From positions 1 to 55,471 of the forward strand of contig JBMOOH010000052.1 of NCBI GenBank assembly GCA_049323795.1: a stretch of 55,471 nucleotides of DNA, in the 5' to 3' direction. The notes beneath the pieces were generated by a model, which did not search any database, was not told the origin of the DNA, and saw only the letters and a list, made by a program, of their open reading frames with translations. The stretch is from JAOADN01 sp049323795. GTDB lineage: Bacteria > Pseudomonadota > Alphaproteobacteria > Rhodobacterales > Rhodobacteraceae. Every line of letters starts with the position of its first letter. Positions within the stretch are counted from its first letter, which is position 1. Below are positions 1 to 8,387 of the stretch, in pieces. Both the position numbers and the translations under genes were made by a program.

Positions 1-55
1 TCACCTTCTCCTTCATCGCGTCACGCAAGCCGGGAAAGGCGGGCTGCTTCGGCAT
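1..55 (-). mobile_element. 5' end of an IS5-like transposase gene, cut by the window edge
   Basis: Reading leftwards from an ATG at 55, the frame stays open to base 1 and encodes MPKQPAFPGLRDAMKEK. This resembles, from memory, the N-terminus of IS5-group DDE transposases. Only 18 codons are visible, so no catalytic residue can be checked and the family call is tentative. The DNA from 56 to about 250 is less GC-rich than the rest of the window, as expected for the end of an insertion sequence, but no terminal inverted repeat or target duplication could be identified. Confidence 0.5.
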
Positions 56-252
56 CGACAGGGTTCCCCGCAGGGATGCCCAAGTCTACCAGATCAGGCG
101 GAAAGCGGCAGGTTTTCCAGACGTTCCTTAATGCGTCAGGATTGATGCCAACTGCGTTCTGCACCTTCCCCTCCTTCAGTAGACTGGTCAGTCAAGTGTC
201 TGATGACGCAGCATTATCCAAAATGCAATGCAGCTTGGGAACGAGGCTTTTG

Positions 253-344
253 CCCGAATAGGCAAGTGACTATTCGGGCCGCGCCTGCCTGCCCCTTGGC
301 AGGCGCGTCTTCGACGCACCAGCCCAGGCAGGCGCGGCCCGAAT
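253..344. repeat. Two overlapping, mutually exclusive inverted repeats
   Basis: CCCGAATA (253-260) is complementary to TATTCGGG (271-278), an 8-bp stem with a 10-nt loop. The segment 272-291 is also a perfect 20-bp inverted repeat of 325-344. The middle segment can pair with only one partner at a time, so the RNA could switch between a short and a long hairpin. Confidence 0.7.
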
Positions 345-410
345 GGAGACCGAAGGGACTGCGTTCAACCCCTTGCCCTGCGGCTTGCGCCTCCGGGCAA
401 CCGGCATGGC

Positions 411-431
411 CGACCTGCCACTGGCAGGTCG
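411..431. repeat. Near-perfect 21-bp palindrome
   Basis: CGACCTGCCA (411-420) and TGGCAGGTCG (422-431) are perfect complements around a single C. It lies about 80 bases before the aminotransferase gene and could be a protein-binding site or a residue of the palindromic element just upstream. Confidence 0.55.
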
Positions 432-514
432 TCAGTCATGCCGGAAGAAAAGTGCGGTCTGGTCCCGGCCCCGCCCTCCGCTATGCTCCATCCAAAACCT
501 GACGGAGGCCTCCC

Positions 515-1648
515 ATGCCCGGACTGCTGCCCCATATCGACCCCGACGGCTTGCAGGAATTCTCGGTTGTCTTCACCGACCGCGCGCTCAACCACATGTC
601 GCAGCGCTTCCAGACCGCGATGCGGGACATCTCGGCCACGCTCCGCGAGGTCTACAACGCCCATGCCATCGCGGTGGTCCCCGGCGGCGGCACCTGCGCG
701 ATGGAGGCGGTGGCGCGGCAGTTCGGTACCGGCGCCCATGCGCTCGTCATCCGGAACGGCTGGTTCAGCTTCCGCTGGAGCCAGATCTTCGAGGCGGGCG
801 GCTTCGCGCGCGAGGTGACGGTGGCGATGGCGCGGCCCACGGGCAACGTGCCCCGGTCTTCCTTCGTGCCCGCGCCAATCGACGAGGTGGTGGCGACCAT
901 ACGCAGGGCCCGTCCCGATGTCGTCTTCGCGCCGCATGTCGAGACCTCGGCCGGGATGATCCTGCCCGACGCCTACCTGAAGGCCGTCGCCGACGCGGCG
1001 CACGAGGTGGGGGCCATCTTCGTCCTCGACTGCATCGCGAGCGGAGCGGTCTGGGTGGACATGGGGGCGGCCGGCGCCGATGTCCTGATCTCGGCCCCGC
1101 AGAAGGGCTGGTCGGCCTCGCCCTCGGCGGGCCTCGTGACGCTGTCCGAACGCGGTGCCGAACGCCTCGCCGCCACCGCCTCGTCGAGCTTCGCGCTCGA
1201 CCTGAAGAAATGGCGCGCGATCATGGAGGCCTACGAGAAGGGCGGACATGCCTATCACGCCACCCTGCCGACCGACGCGCTGATGGTCTTCGCGGCGGCG
1301 ATGGCCGAGACGAAGGCGATGGGATTCGCGGCGGCGGCCGAGGCGCAGTGGGCGCTGGGCCGCGCGGTGCGCGGGATGCTCGAGGGGCGCGGGCTCCGGT
1401 CCGTCGCGGCGCACGGGTTCCAGGCGCCGGGGGTGGTCGTCAGCTACACCGACGATCCCGACATACAGACGGGGAAGAAATTCCTCGGGCTCGGATACCA
1501 GATCGCCGCCGGCGTGCCGCTTCAGGTCGGCGAACCCGACTGGTTCAGGACGTTCCGCATCGGGCTTTTCGGCCTTGAGAAGCTGAAGGACGTGCCAGGT
1601 ACCGTCGCCCGGCTTCAGCCGGCGGTGGATGCGCTGTTTCCCGCCTGA
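515..1648 (+). CDS. Class V (alanine-glyoxylate/serine-type) PLP aminotransferase
   Basis: Cytosolic pyridoxal-phosphate enzyme of 377 residues, fold type I, class V. The glycine-rich PGGGT segment (56-60), an Asp in the LDCIASG motif (D172, expected to contact the pyridine nitrogen) and a candidate Schiff-base lysine in SAPQKGW (K197) are visible. The family moves amino groups between alanine or serine and glyoxylate or other 2-oxo acids. Substrate cannot be read from the sequence. The ATG at 515 has ACGGAGG eight bases upstream. The last 34 bases overlap the convergent UbiH-like gene. A cysteine desulfurase role is unlikely because the usual C-terminal Cys loop is not evident. Confidence 0.85.
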   Translation: MPGLLPHIDPDGLQEFSVVFTDRALNHMSQRFQTAMRDISATLREVYNAHAIAVVPGGGTCAMEAVARQFGTGAHALVIRNGWFSFRWSQIFEAGGFAREVTVAMARPTGNVPRSSFVPAPIDEVVATIRRARPDVVFAPHVETSAGMILPDAYLKAVADAAHEVGAIFVLDCIASGAVWVDMGAAGADVLISAPQKGWSASPSAGLVTLSERGAERLAATASSSFALDLKKWRAIMEAYEKGGHAYHATLPTDALMVFAAAMAETKAMGFAAAAEAQWALGRAVRGMLEGRGLRSVAAHGFQAPGVVVSYTDDPDIQTGKKFLGLGYQIAAGVPLQVGEPDWFRTFRIGLFGLEKLKDVPGTVARLQPAVDALFPA

Positions 1649-2853
1649 GACGGGCGGGCGCCCAGCCCCGCCTGCATCAGGACTTTCCTGACCGGTGCCG
1701 CCCCGTAGAGCGTCCGCAGCGCCGCCGCGCGCAGGTTGCGCAGCGCGGGCGCCCCGGCCATCGACGCGCGGTTGAGCAGGTCGATCCCCGCCACCCGCAC
1801 CCGCACTTCGGGCCAGCGGGCGCGGTGATACCGGTCGAGCATGGCGGGGTCGCCCAGCCGGTCCGGTGCCTCTTCGGCCAGCCGCGCAAGGAGCCCGATA
1901 TCGGCCAGGCTCATGTTCAGCCCCTGCGCGCCGATCGGTGGCACCACATGCGCGGCCTCGGCCACGAGCGCCAGTCGCCGCGCGGCAAAGCGGTCGGCGA
2001 TCTGGCTGATGATCGGCCAGACCGACCGGCGCGTCACCAGCGTGAGCGGCCCCAGGACATGGGCGCTGCGGGCGGTCATCCGGGCCTCGAACTCGGGAAC
2101 CGGCAGGGTGGCGAGGTGCAGGACCTCGGGGCCGCGCTCCATCCAGACCACGGCCGAGGCGGGCCTGCCATCCCGGTCGGGCAGGGGGACAAGCGTGAAC
2201 GGGCCCCCGGACCGATGCACCTCGGTCGAGACGTTCCGGTGCGGGATCGGGTGCGTGACGGCGAAGGCGAGCGCCTTCTGCCCGTAGCGTGTCGTGGCGA
2301 CGCCGATGCCGGCCGCGTCGCGCAGCGGACTGGACCGTCCGTCCGCCGCCACCGCGAGGCGCGCCGAAACGCGCGTCCCGTCCGACAGCGTCACCCGCGC
2401 CTCGGCATCGCGCGAGAGATACCCCGCGGTTCCGATGCCCGGACGGAAGCTGACGTTCGGCAGATCCGCAAGCCGCGCCGCGAACTCGCGTCTCAGCAGC
2501 CAGTTGGGCAGGTTCCAGCCGAACGGGGCGTCGGAGATGTCGGCGGCATCGAAGTCGGCCACATAGCGCGCCTCGGGCTCCTCGCCCCCCGCGTCAACGA
2601 TCCGCATGATCCGGAGGGGCGTGGCGAAGGGTTCGAGCCGCGACCACAGGCCGGCGTCCTTCAGGATCGTCCGCGAGGGTTGCAGGAAAGCCGTGGTGCG
2701 CAGGTCCGCGTCCGCGTCCCCCTCATCGGTCACCGGGGGGGCCGGATCGACGCAGATCACCCGGAATGCGGCCGTGCCGAACACGGCGGCCGCGGCGAGG
2801 CCCGCGACTCCGCCGCCCGAAATCAGGATGTCGGTCGTCTCGTGCGTCGGCAT
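1615..2853 (-). CDS. UbiH/UbiF/Coq6-family FAD-dependent aromatic-ring monooxygenase
   Basis: 412-residue flavoprotein monooxygenase, probably hydroxylating the ring of a ubiquinone precursor. The N-terminal Rossmann dinucleotide motif GGGVAGL is at about residues 12-18. The second FAD motif near residue 300 reads LVAEAAHVVPPIGAQGLN, matching the family pattern GDAAHxxxPxxGQG except that the usual Gly-Asp is Ala-Glu. The ATG at 2853 is preceded by AAAGGGGAG at proper spacing; an upstream in-frame start at 2895 adds a low-complexity stretch and was not used. It is convergent with the aminotransferase gene. UbiH, UbiF and UbiL cannot be told apart here. Confidence 0.82.
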   Translation of the reverse strand: MPTHETTDILISGGGVAGLAAAAVFGTAAFRVICVDPAPPVTDEGDADADLRTTAFLQPSRTILKDAGLWSRLEPFATPLRIMRIVDAGGEEPEARYVADFDAADISDAPFGWNLPNWLLRREFAARLADLPNVSFRPGIGTAGYLSRDAEARVTLSDGTRVSARLAVAADGRSSPLRDAAGIGVATTRYGQKALAFAVTHPIPHRNVSTEVHRSGGPFTLVPLPDRDGRPASAVVWMERGPEVLHLATLPVPEFEARMTARSAHVLGPLTLVTRRSVWPIISQIADRFAARRLALVAEAAHVVPPIGAQGLNMSLADIGLLARLAEEAPDRLGDPAMLDRYHRARWPEVRVRVAGIDLLNRASMAGAPALRNLRAAALRTLYGAAPVRKVLMQAGLGARPSQAGNSASTAG

Positions 2854-2925
2854 GGCGCGCGCTCCCCTTTTCCTGACTGTAGCGCCTTGGGGCACCCGAC
2901 CGGAAGCCGGATACCCGCGTCGGGG

Positions 2926-3168
2926 CTATCTGCCGAGAGTGATGAGGAGGAGCACCGCGAACATCACCGGCACCATCGAAAGCGCCACCATCACCAATGC
3001 AGGCAGCCCCCAGGTCATCACCGCGATGGCGACAAGGCCCAGCGTCATGACGAGGAAGTACCAGACGTTGTCGCCGCCCTTGACCACCACGTCATGCGCG
3101 ATCCAGCCGAGCACGGGGATGCGGTAGCCCCAGGCGCGGGGCGGGGCAGTGGCGGGCAATGCGGTCAT
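2926..3168 (-). CDS. Small two-span membrane protein, function unknown
   Basis: 80-residue protein with a short cytoplasmic-looking N-terminus, a charged stretch (HDVVVKGGDN, about 25-34) and two hydrophobic segments at about 36-55 and 57-77. The ATG at 3168 follows AAGGAGA. It lies upstream of the UbiH-like gene on the same strand with a 72-base gap, so the two may be cotranscribed. No family was recognised; a membrane role beside a quinone-biosynthesis gene is only suggested by position. Confidence 0.7.
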   Translation of the reverse strand: MTALPATAPPRAWGYRIPVLGWIAHDVVVKGGDNVWYFLVMTLGLVAIAVMTWGLPALVMVALSMVPVMFAVLLLITLGR

Positions 3169-3244
3169 CGGCGCGTCTCCTTCTGTCGCTCGGGCAGCAG
3201 GTAGTCCCGATGGCCCGCCCCTGCAGGGTGGCGCGCTGTCGCAG

Positions 3245-3919
3245 TCACCCGGTCAGGCGACGAAGGAACGCGGTCAGATCGTCGGTGTGGTGGTGGATGT
3301 GGCCGGCCGGTTCGGGGCCGGGCGATACATGCACCGTCCTCAGCCCCATCTCGTGCGGCGCGGCGAGGTTCCGGGCGTCGTCCTCGAACATCGCGCCGGT
3401 TTCCGGGGCCAGACCGGCCAGCGCAAAGACCGCCTCGAAGGCGGCGCGTTCCGGCTTCGGCAGGTAGCCCGCATGTTCGATTCCGTAGACCGCGTCGAAC
3501 AACCCGCCCAGCCCGCGCGCCTCGACCACCCGTTCGCCATAGGCGGCGGCCCCGTTCGTGTAGACGATCCGTCTCCCCGGCAGCCGGGCGATGGCCGCGG
3601 CGAGCGCCGGGTCCGGCTGCAGCCGGTCGAGCGGGATGTCATGCACGTCCGTCAGGTAGGGGGTCGGGTCCACCTCGTGCTCGCGCATCAGTCCCGCGAG
3701 TGTCGTCCCGTAAAGCATCCAGTAGCGGTGCCTCAGCCGGTCGGCCTCATCCCGCGCCACGCCGAGCGCGTCCATGACATACTGCGTCATCCGGACCTCG
3801 ATCAGGTCGAACAACCTGCTTTCGGGCGGATAGAGCGTGTTGTCGAGGTCGAAGATCCAGGTGCGGACATGGGTGAAGTCTGGATGTGTCGGCGCGGCGG
3901 GGATGCGTTCGGGGATCAT
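3245..3919 (-). CDS. HAD-superfamily pyrimidine 5'-nucleotidase (SDT1-like)
   Basis: 224-residue soluble HAD phosphatase of subfamily I. Motif I is FDLDNTLY with the nucleophile Asp24 and acid/base Asp26. Motif II is YTNG, motif III is the Lys of YLPKPE, motif IV is the acidic pair in FEDDARN. The DLDNTLYP variant is typical of the SDT1/PHM8-like group that dephosphorylates pyrimidine mononucleotides, hence the call. The ATG at 3919 lacks a strong ribosome site; a TTG twelve codons upstream is the alternative. It is divergent from the GntR gene at 4102. Confidence 0.85.
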   Translation of the reverse strand: MIPERIPAAPTHPDFTHVRTWIFDLDNTLYPPESRLFDLIEVRMTQYVMDALGVARDEADRLRHRYWMLYGTTLAGLMREHEVDPTPYLTDVHDIPLDRLQPDPALAAAIARLPGRRIVYTNGAAAYGERVVEARGLGGLFDAVYGIEHAGYLPKPERAAFEAVFALAGLAPETGAMFEDDARNLAAPHEMGLRTVHVSPGPEPAGHIHHHTDDLTAFLRRLTG

Positions 3920-3994
3920 GGCGGCGACGTTAGGCGCGCGCGGGGTCGGGGGCAACCCGTGCAGGGACGGGCAGGAACGGCGGGGCGGCCGGTC

Positions 3995-4024
3995 CTTGCG
4001 AAGGGGCCGATCCGCGGTCTAGGC
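3995..4024 (+). promoter_or_regulatory. Candidate promoter of the GntR-family gene
   Basis: TTGCGA (3995-4000), an 18-bp spacer and TAGGCT (4019-4024). The -10 resembles the TAGGTT of the better-supported carA promoter. Initiation near 4031 would put the GC-rich tandem repeat into the 5' leader. Confidence 0.35.
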
Positions 4025-4030
4025 TTGCCC

Positions 4031-4058
4031 CGCCCGTCCCCGCCCGTCCCCGCCCGTC
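4031..4058. repeat. Tandem 10-bp repeat CGCCCGTCCC, about 2.8 copies
   Basis: Three consecutive units start at 4031, 4041 and 4051; the last ends in GG instead of CC. They sit in the leader between the candidate promoter and the start of the GntR-type gene. Confidence 0.8.
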
Positions 4059-4101
4059 GGGCCGGGGCCAGGCGAGGGCCAGGCGGGGGAGCGGCCGCGG
4101 G

Positions 4102-4734
4102 ATGCCGAAAGACGCCTACACGCTGATCCTTGACGCGATCGAGAGCGGAGCCTATCGGCCCGGCGACCGGCTGGTGGAGTCCGAACTCGCGGAGCGGTTC
4201 GGCGTGTCGCGCACACCGGTCCGCGAGGCCCTGCAGAGGCTCGAGACGCAGTCGATGCTTGCCCGCGACGGGCGGTCGCTGATCGTCGCCTCGCTCGACC
4301 ACAACCAGCTGGCCGAGCTCTACGTCGTCCGTGCCGAACTCGAGGGCCTCGCCGCCCGCCTCGCCGCCCGCCATGCGACGCCGGAAGAGGTGCACGTGCT
4401 GGCCGAGATGGTCGCCGCCGACCGCGCGAGCCTCGGCGATCCGGACGCGCTTGCCCGTGCGAACAAGCGCTTCCACCGGCAGATCCACCTCGCCTCGCAC
4501 AACCGCTACCTCGTCCAGCAGCTCGACCTCGTCCACCGCTCGATGGCGCTGCTCGCGACGACCTCGCTGGCCGCCGAGGGGCGCGGCGCGGCGGCGCTGG
4601 CCGAGCACGAGGCGATCCTCGACGCGATCGCCCGCGGCGACGGCGAGGCCGCGCAGGCCGCGCTCCGCGCCCATATCTCGCGCGCCTTCGAGACCCGCCT
4701 GAGGCTCGACGCGGGCGCGCTCCGGCGGGTCTAG
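4102..4734 (+). CDS. GntR-family transcriptional regulator, FadR/FCD subgroup
   Basis: 210-residue DNA-binding protein. The winged helix-turn-helix covers about residues 5-68, with the typical GDRLVESELAERFGVSRTPVREAL signature at 21-44. An all-helical FCD effector domain follows (about 75-205), with the acidic and His positions (D/E...H...H) that bind a metal and an organic-acid effector in this subgroup. The ATG at 4102 follows GGGGGAG. Its TAG overlaps the stop codon of the convergent glycosyltransferase gene (shared CTAG at 4731-4734). The target operon is not obvious from neighbours. Confidence 0.9.
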   Translation: MPKDAYTLILDAIESGAYRPGDRLVESELAERFGVSRTPVREALQRLETQSMLARDGRSLIVASLDHNQLAELYVVRAELEGLAARLAARHATPEEVHVLAEMVAADRASLGDPDALARANKRFHRQIHLASHNRYLVQQLDLVHRSMALLATTSLAAEGRGAAALAEHEAILDAIARGDGEAAQAALRAHISRAFETRLRLDAGALRRV

Positions 4735-7079
4735 GCCCGATCGGCGGGCATTTCCTCGCCCGGCACGGCCGGCGCCGTCACCGTGGCGGCAGGGCTTGCG
4801 ACGACGCCGGGCCTTGCGAAGACGGCGGGGCTTGCGAAGACGGCGGGCCTTGCGAAGACGGCGGGCAGCCCGGCGGGGCGCGGCCAGGTCCGGGCCGGGG
4901 CGGGTGCGACGCGCGGAAGCGGCCGGGCCGGGACCGGCATGCCGCGGAACGCAGCGGAAGGTCCGACCGGTGCGGCGTCCGGCCGCCGGAGCGGGGTCAC
5001 GGTCGCTTCCGCGGCCTGTGCCGCCGCCGCCGAGGCGGGGGGTGTGTCGTCGTCGTCCATCACGCCATGCTCGGTCTTGTCCCAATGGAACGGCCGCGCC
5101 GCCGCCTCGTAGAGGGCCTTCACCGCCGCGAACGTGCCGAGGGGAAAGTACACGACCAGCGTGGGCACCCATTTCAGGAGATCGAGATGTCCCGCCCGCA
5201 GGACGCCTGCCACGCCGATCGCGATGTTTACGGCTTCGGCCGCAAGGAAGAGGGCGGCCAGCGGGACTGCCGGCTCGCTCCATACCCCGTCCGCCGCGCC
5301 GCCCCCCGCGCTGTCGGATGCCCGGAAGGCAAGCACCCAGTAGGTCCAGATGACCGGAGCCAGGATGAACTGCGACAGGGTCCCGAGGAAGATCACCTGA
5401 ACGCCAAGGAACCGCCGCCACCCGAGCGCAGCGAGCAGTGCCCGGGGCGAGCGCATGTGAACGGCCCAGGTGATCGCATACCCCTTCAGCCAGCGTGACC
5501 GCTGCCGGATCCAGGGCACCAGACGGGCGTTCGGCTCTTCCTCGGTCACCGTCCCGATGACATCGGTGCGGTAGCCGTGCCGCGCGAGACGGAGGCCGAG
5601 ATCGGCATCCTCGGTCACGTTGTGGGCGTCCCATCCGCCGAGCGCATCGAGCGCGGCGCGGCGGAAGAAGAGCGTGGTGCCGCCGAGGGGCACCACAAGT
5701 CCCAGCCGCGCAAGTCCGGGAAGGATGACGCGGAACCAGGCGGCGTATTCGATGGCAAAGCAGCGCGACAGCCAGTTGCGGCGGCGGTTGTAGAAGTCGA
5801 GCACGCCCTGCACGCAGGCAACCTCCGGCGGGGCCGAGGCGAAGTGGTGCACGACGTCGCGGATCTGCGACGGCGCGGGTGCGTCCTCGGCGTCCCAGAC
5901 GCCGACGATCTGCCCCCGGCAGAAATCGAGCGCGAGGTTGAGCGCGCGCGGCTTCGTCCGCAGCGGACCGTCGGGCGCGACGATCACGCGCATCCAGCCG
6001 GGCAGCCTCGTCCGCTCGAGGACCGAACGCGTTGCACGGTCCTCCGCTTCGACCACCAGAACCACGTCGAGAAGCTCGCGCGGATAGTCGATGCGGGAGA
6101 TCCGTCGCAGCAGCCGGCCCGCTATGTCGGATTCCCGGAAGAGGGGGACGATCACCGAAACCATGGGCAGGCGTCCTTCCGCGGGGGGGGCGGAATGGGC
6201 CGGTCCCGGCGCGGCGTTCGGGGCCGCGCCCGTCGCTTCCGCCGTGCCCGTCGCTTCCGCCCGGGGCCCGGACCCGAGGGGGGCGCGGCGGGTGTTGCGG
6301 AGGGGGCGCCCGCGTGCAGCCGTCCCGCCCCCGATCAGAGCGGCGGCGGCGGCCAGCTTGAGCGCCGTGCAGAGCACAAGCGTCAGCAGCGACCACGCCG
6401 TCAGGATGCCGATCACGACGCCCGGTGCCGCAGCGAAGAGCCCCGCCGAGACCGCCAGCGCCGCCGCCATCCAGATCCCGGCCCGCGGCGGGCCGGCGCG
6501 GCGGCAGCTCTCCGACGCCGGCACCCGGGTTTCCGCCCGGCGGACAAGTGCGGTTCGGCGGACCGACAGGAGCGCCTCGTGGATGCTGCGCTCCGAGGCG
6601 ATGGCCATCACGAAGGGCCCGAGCGCGGCGGGAAGCCGGGCAACGTCCTCGGCGAACCGGTCCGGGCGGCTGGTGACGACGACGGTCCCGCCGGCGAGCC
6701 GCTGCCACGGCGTGAACCCGCCGCGCAGACAGGTCTCGATGCCCACGGCATCCACGAGCCGCGGGTCCGGCCGCAGGCTTCCGCGTGCGACGATCCGCGT
6801 GTTCCATTGCCGTCCGAGCGCGGCGAGGATGTCATCCTCGCGCGCCCAGCCCTGGGCCACGAGGATTTCCCCGAGCCGCGAGTCCTGCCGGGCGCGCATC
6901 GCGACCGCCTTCAGAAGGTCGCCGGGATCGAGCTGCCCGCCGTCCACCAGGATCTGACCCAGCGGCTTGCGCCGTGCCGGATCCCCCGCCGGACGATCCC
7001 CCGCCGGCCGCGTGGATTTTGGGCATTCCGTCTGACGCCCTGTCGAGACAAGGCGCAAGTGCGATACTTGAAGCGACAT
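4731..7079 (-). CDS. Large membrane-bound family 2 glycosyltransferase with an N-terminal T2SSE/MshEN-like domain
   Basis: 782 residues. Residues about 38-95 (LGQILVDGG ... RLGEILVAQGW) resemble the N-terminal domain of type II secretion ATPases (MshEN), which can bind c-di-GMP in some proteins. Two hydrophobic spans follow (202-250). The GT2 catalytic domain (about 306-540) shows VSVIVPLF, a DAED acidic motif (396-399), TED (489-491) and QRSRW (526-530), the QxxRW signature of processive cellulose- or hyaluronan-synthase-like enzymes. Further membrane spans lie at 555-585 and after 605. The tail carries a repetitive PAVFAR/S stretch. The product is probably a polysaccharide made at the inner membrane. 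TTAA-N7-TTAA sites upstream suggest CtrA control. Confidence 0.87.
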   Translation of the reverse strand: MSLQVSHLRLVSTGRQTECPKSTRPAGDRPAGDPARRKPLGQILVDGGQLDPGDLLKAVAMRARQDSRLGEILVAQGWAREDDILAALGRQWNTRIVARGSLRPDPRLVDAVGIETCLRGGFTPWQRLAGGTVVVTSRPDRFAEDVARLPAALGPFVMAIASERSIHEALLSVRRTALVRRAETRVPASESCRRAGPPRAGIWMAAALAVSAGLFAAAPGVVIGILTAWSLLTLVLCTALKLAAAAALIGGGTAARGRPLRNTRRAPLGSGPRAEATGTAEATGAAPNAAPGPAHSAPPAEGRLPMVSVIVPLFRESDIAGRLLRRISRIDYPRELLDVVLVVEAEDRATRSVLERTRLPGWMRVIVAPDGPLRTKPRALNLALDFCRGQIVGVWDAEDAPAPSQIRDVVHHFASAPPEVACVQGVLDFYNRRRNWLSRCFAIEYAAWFRVILPGLARLGLVVPLGGTTLFFRRAALDALGGWDAHNVTEDADLGLRLARHGYRTDVIGTVTEEEPNARLVPWIRQRSRWLKGYAITWAVHMRSPRALLAALGWRRFLGVQVIFLGTLSQFILAPVIWTYWVLAFRASDSAGGGAADGVWSEPAVPLAALFLAAEAVNIAIGVAGVLRAGHLDLLKWVPTLVVYFPLGTFAAVKALYEAAARPFHWDKTEHGVMDDDDTPPASAAAAQAAEATVTPLRRPDAAPVGPSAAFRGMPVPARPLPRVAPAPARTWPRPAGLPAVFARPAVFASPAVFARPGVVASPAATVTAPAVPGEEMPADRA
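4795..4866. repeat. Four tandem 18-bp units inside the glycosyltransferase gene
   Basis: Units begin CTTGCG at 4795, 4813, 4831 and 4849. The last three are nearly identical and the first is diverged. On the coding (minus) strand each unit encodes six residues of a PAVFAR/S-type tail repeat, so copy-number change would keep the frame. Confidence 0.85.
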
Positions 7080-7120
7080 CGACCATCCCCAGTCAGATGT
7101 TCACGATGGCGCAAGCTTGG

Positions 7121-7147
7121 TTAATGCGAGGTTAAGTGGACAGTTAA
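7121..7147 (-). promoter_or_regulatory. CtrA-type binding sites upstream of the glycosyltransferase gene
   Basis: TTAA at 7121-7124 and 7132-7135 are separated by exactly 7 bases, matching the established CtrA box TTAA-N7-TTAA. A third TTAA (7144-7147) follows after 8 bases. On the coding (minus) strand two of the half-sites read TTAACC and TTAAC. TTAA is rare in this GC-rich window, so the cluster 42-68 bases before the start codon is unlikely to be chance. This is the regulator's known motif; binding itself is inferred. Confidence 0.6.
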
Positions 7148-7199
7148 GCCGCCGCCGCGGAACTCTCCCGGCAGATGCCCGTCCTCCGCCGCCGCGCCG

Positions 7200-8357
7200 T
7201 CACGCGGCCCGCCGCGCCCGCATTGCCCCGGCGAAGCGCTCGAATAGGTAGTAGCTGTCCTGCGGGCCGGGGCTCGCCTCGGGGTGGTACTGGACGCTGA
7301 AGACCGGGCGGCCGGCCATGCGGATGCCGCAGTTCGAGCCGTCGAACAGGCTCACATGCGTCTCGACCACGCCTGCAGGCAGGGTCTGGCTGTCCACGGT
7401 GAAGCCGTGGTTCATCGAGGTGATCTCGACGCGGCCGGTCTCGAGGTCCTTCACCGGATGGTTGGCGCCGTGGTGGCCGTGGTTCATCTTGATCGTCCGC
7501 GCCCCAAGCGCGAGCGCGAGCATCTGGTGGCCGAGGCAGATGCCGAAGAGCGGCAGGTCCCTGTCCAGCACACCCTTGATCATCGGCACCGCATAGGCGC
7601 CGGTCGCGGCCGGGTCGCCCGGGCCATTGGACAGGAAGACGCCATCGGGGTTCAGCGCCAGCACCTCGTCAGCGGTGGCGCCGGCGGGCAGGACAGTGAC
7701 ATCCGCCCCCGTCGAGGCGAGGCAGCGCAGGATGTTGCGCTTCGCCCCGTAGTCCACGGCGACGACCCTCAGGCCCTCGCCCTGCCGCGTGCCATAGCCC
7801 TGCGGCCAGGCCCAGCGGGTCTCGTTCCAGCGGTAGCTCTGCGCGCAGGTCACGTCCCGGGCGAGGTCGAGGCCGACGAGGCCGGACCAGGCCCGCGCCC
7901 GGGCGACGAGTGCCGCGATGTCGAACCTGCCCTCGGGGTCGTGGGCGAGGCAGACGTTCGGCGCGCCCTGCTGGCGGATAGCGCGGGTCAGGCGCCGGGT
8001 GTCGACGCCCCCGATGCCGATGCGGCCCTTGCGCGTCAGCCAGTCGGTCAGCCCGCCCGCCGCGCGCCAGTTCGACGGCGCGGTCGGGTCCCACTTCACC
8101 ACCATGCCGGCTGCCGCCGGCTCGGCCGACTCGTCGTCTTCTGGCGTGACGCCCACGTTGCCGATGTGGGGGAAGGTGAAGGTCACGACCTGGCCCGCGT
8201 AGGACGGGTCGGTCATGATCTCCTGATAGCCGGTCATCGCGGTGTTGAAGACCAGCTCCGCCACCGTCCGGCCCGTCGCGCCGAAGCCCATTCCGTAGAA
8301 GATCGAGCCGTCCGCGAGCGCAAGGCAGGCGGTCGGCTTCGGTTGGCCAGTCGGCAT
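7200..8357 (-). CDS. carA: Carbamoyl-phosphate synthase small (glutaminase) subunit
   Basis: 385-residue subunit that hydrolyses glutamine and passes ammonia to CarB for arginine and pyrimidine synthesis. The N-terminal CPSase small domain (LADGSIFYG..., TGYQEIMTDPSY) precedes a class I glutamine amidotransferase domain with nucleophile Cys in FGICLGHQ and the His/Glu pair in VQYHPEASPGP. Length is normal. The ATG at 8357 follows AGGGAG; a TTG seven codons earlier was rejected. carB is not in the window. A strong promoter lies at 8388-8416. Confidence 0.97.
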   Translation of the reverse strand: MPTGQPKPTACLALADGSIFYGMGFGATGRTVAELVFNTAMTGYQEIMTDPSYAGQVVTFTFPHIGNVGVTPEDDESAEPAAAGMVVKWDPTAPSNWRAAGGLTDWLTRKGRIGIGGVDTRRLTRAIRQQGAPNVCLAHDPEGRFDIAALVARARAWSGLVGLDLARDVTCAQSYRWNETRWAWPQGYGTRQGEGLRVVAVDYGAKRNILRCLASTGADVTVLPAGATADEVLALNPDGVFLSNGPGDPAATGAYAVPMIKGVLDRDLPLFGICLGHQMLALALGARTIKMNHGHHGANHPVKDLETGRVEITSMNHGFTVDSQTLPAGVVETHVSLFDGSNCGIRMAGRPVFSVQYHPEASPGPQDSYYLFERFAGAMRARRAA

Positions 8358-8387
8358 GGCGCGACTCCCTGTCGGCAAATCGCGCGG

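Larger units (their letters stand above)
56..514. other. Gene-free spacer between the IS end and the first chromosomal gene
   Basis: No reading frame here looks coding. The left part (56-250) has lower GC and probably belongs to the insertion sequence. The right part carries several inverted repeats, listed separately, and a Shine-Dalgarno-like ACGGAGG at 500-506 serving the aminotransferase gene at 515. Confidence 0.5.

Noticed and set aside
365..1414. 349-codon frame antisense to the aminotransferase gene
   Set aside because: Composition typical of antisense shadow; the plus-strand gene has PLP motifs and a ribosome site.
3916..6807. 963-codon open frame on the minus strand
   Set aside because: It overlaps the nucleotidase, GntR and glycosyltransferase genes in another frame, is extremely Arg/Ala/Gly/Pro-rich and shows no motifs; a by-product of high GC.
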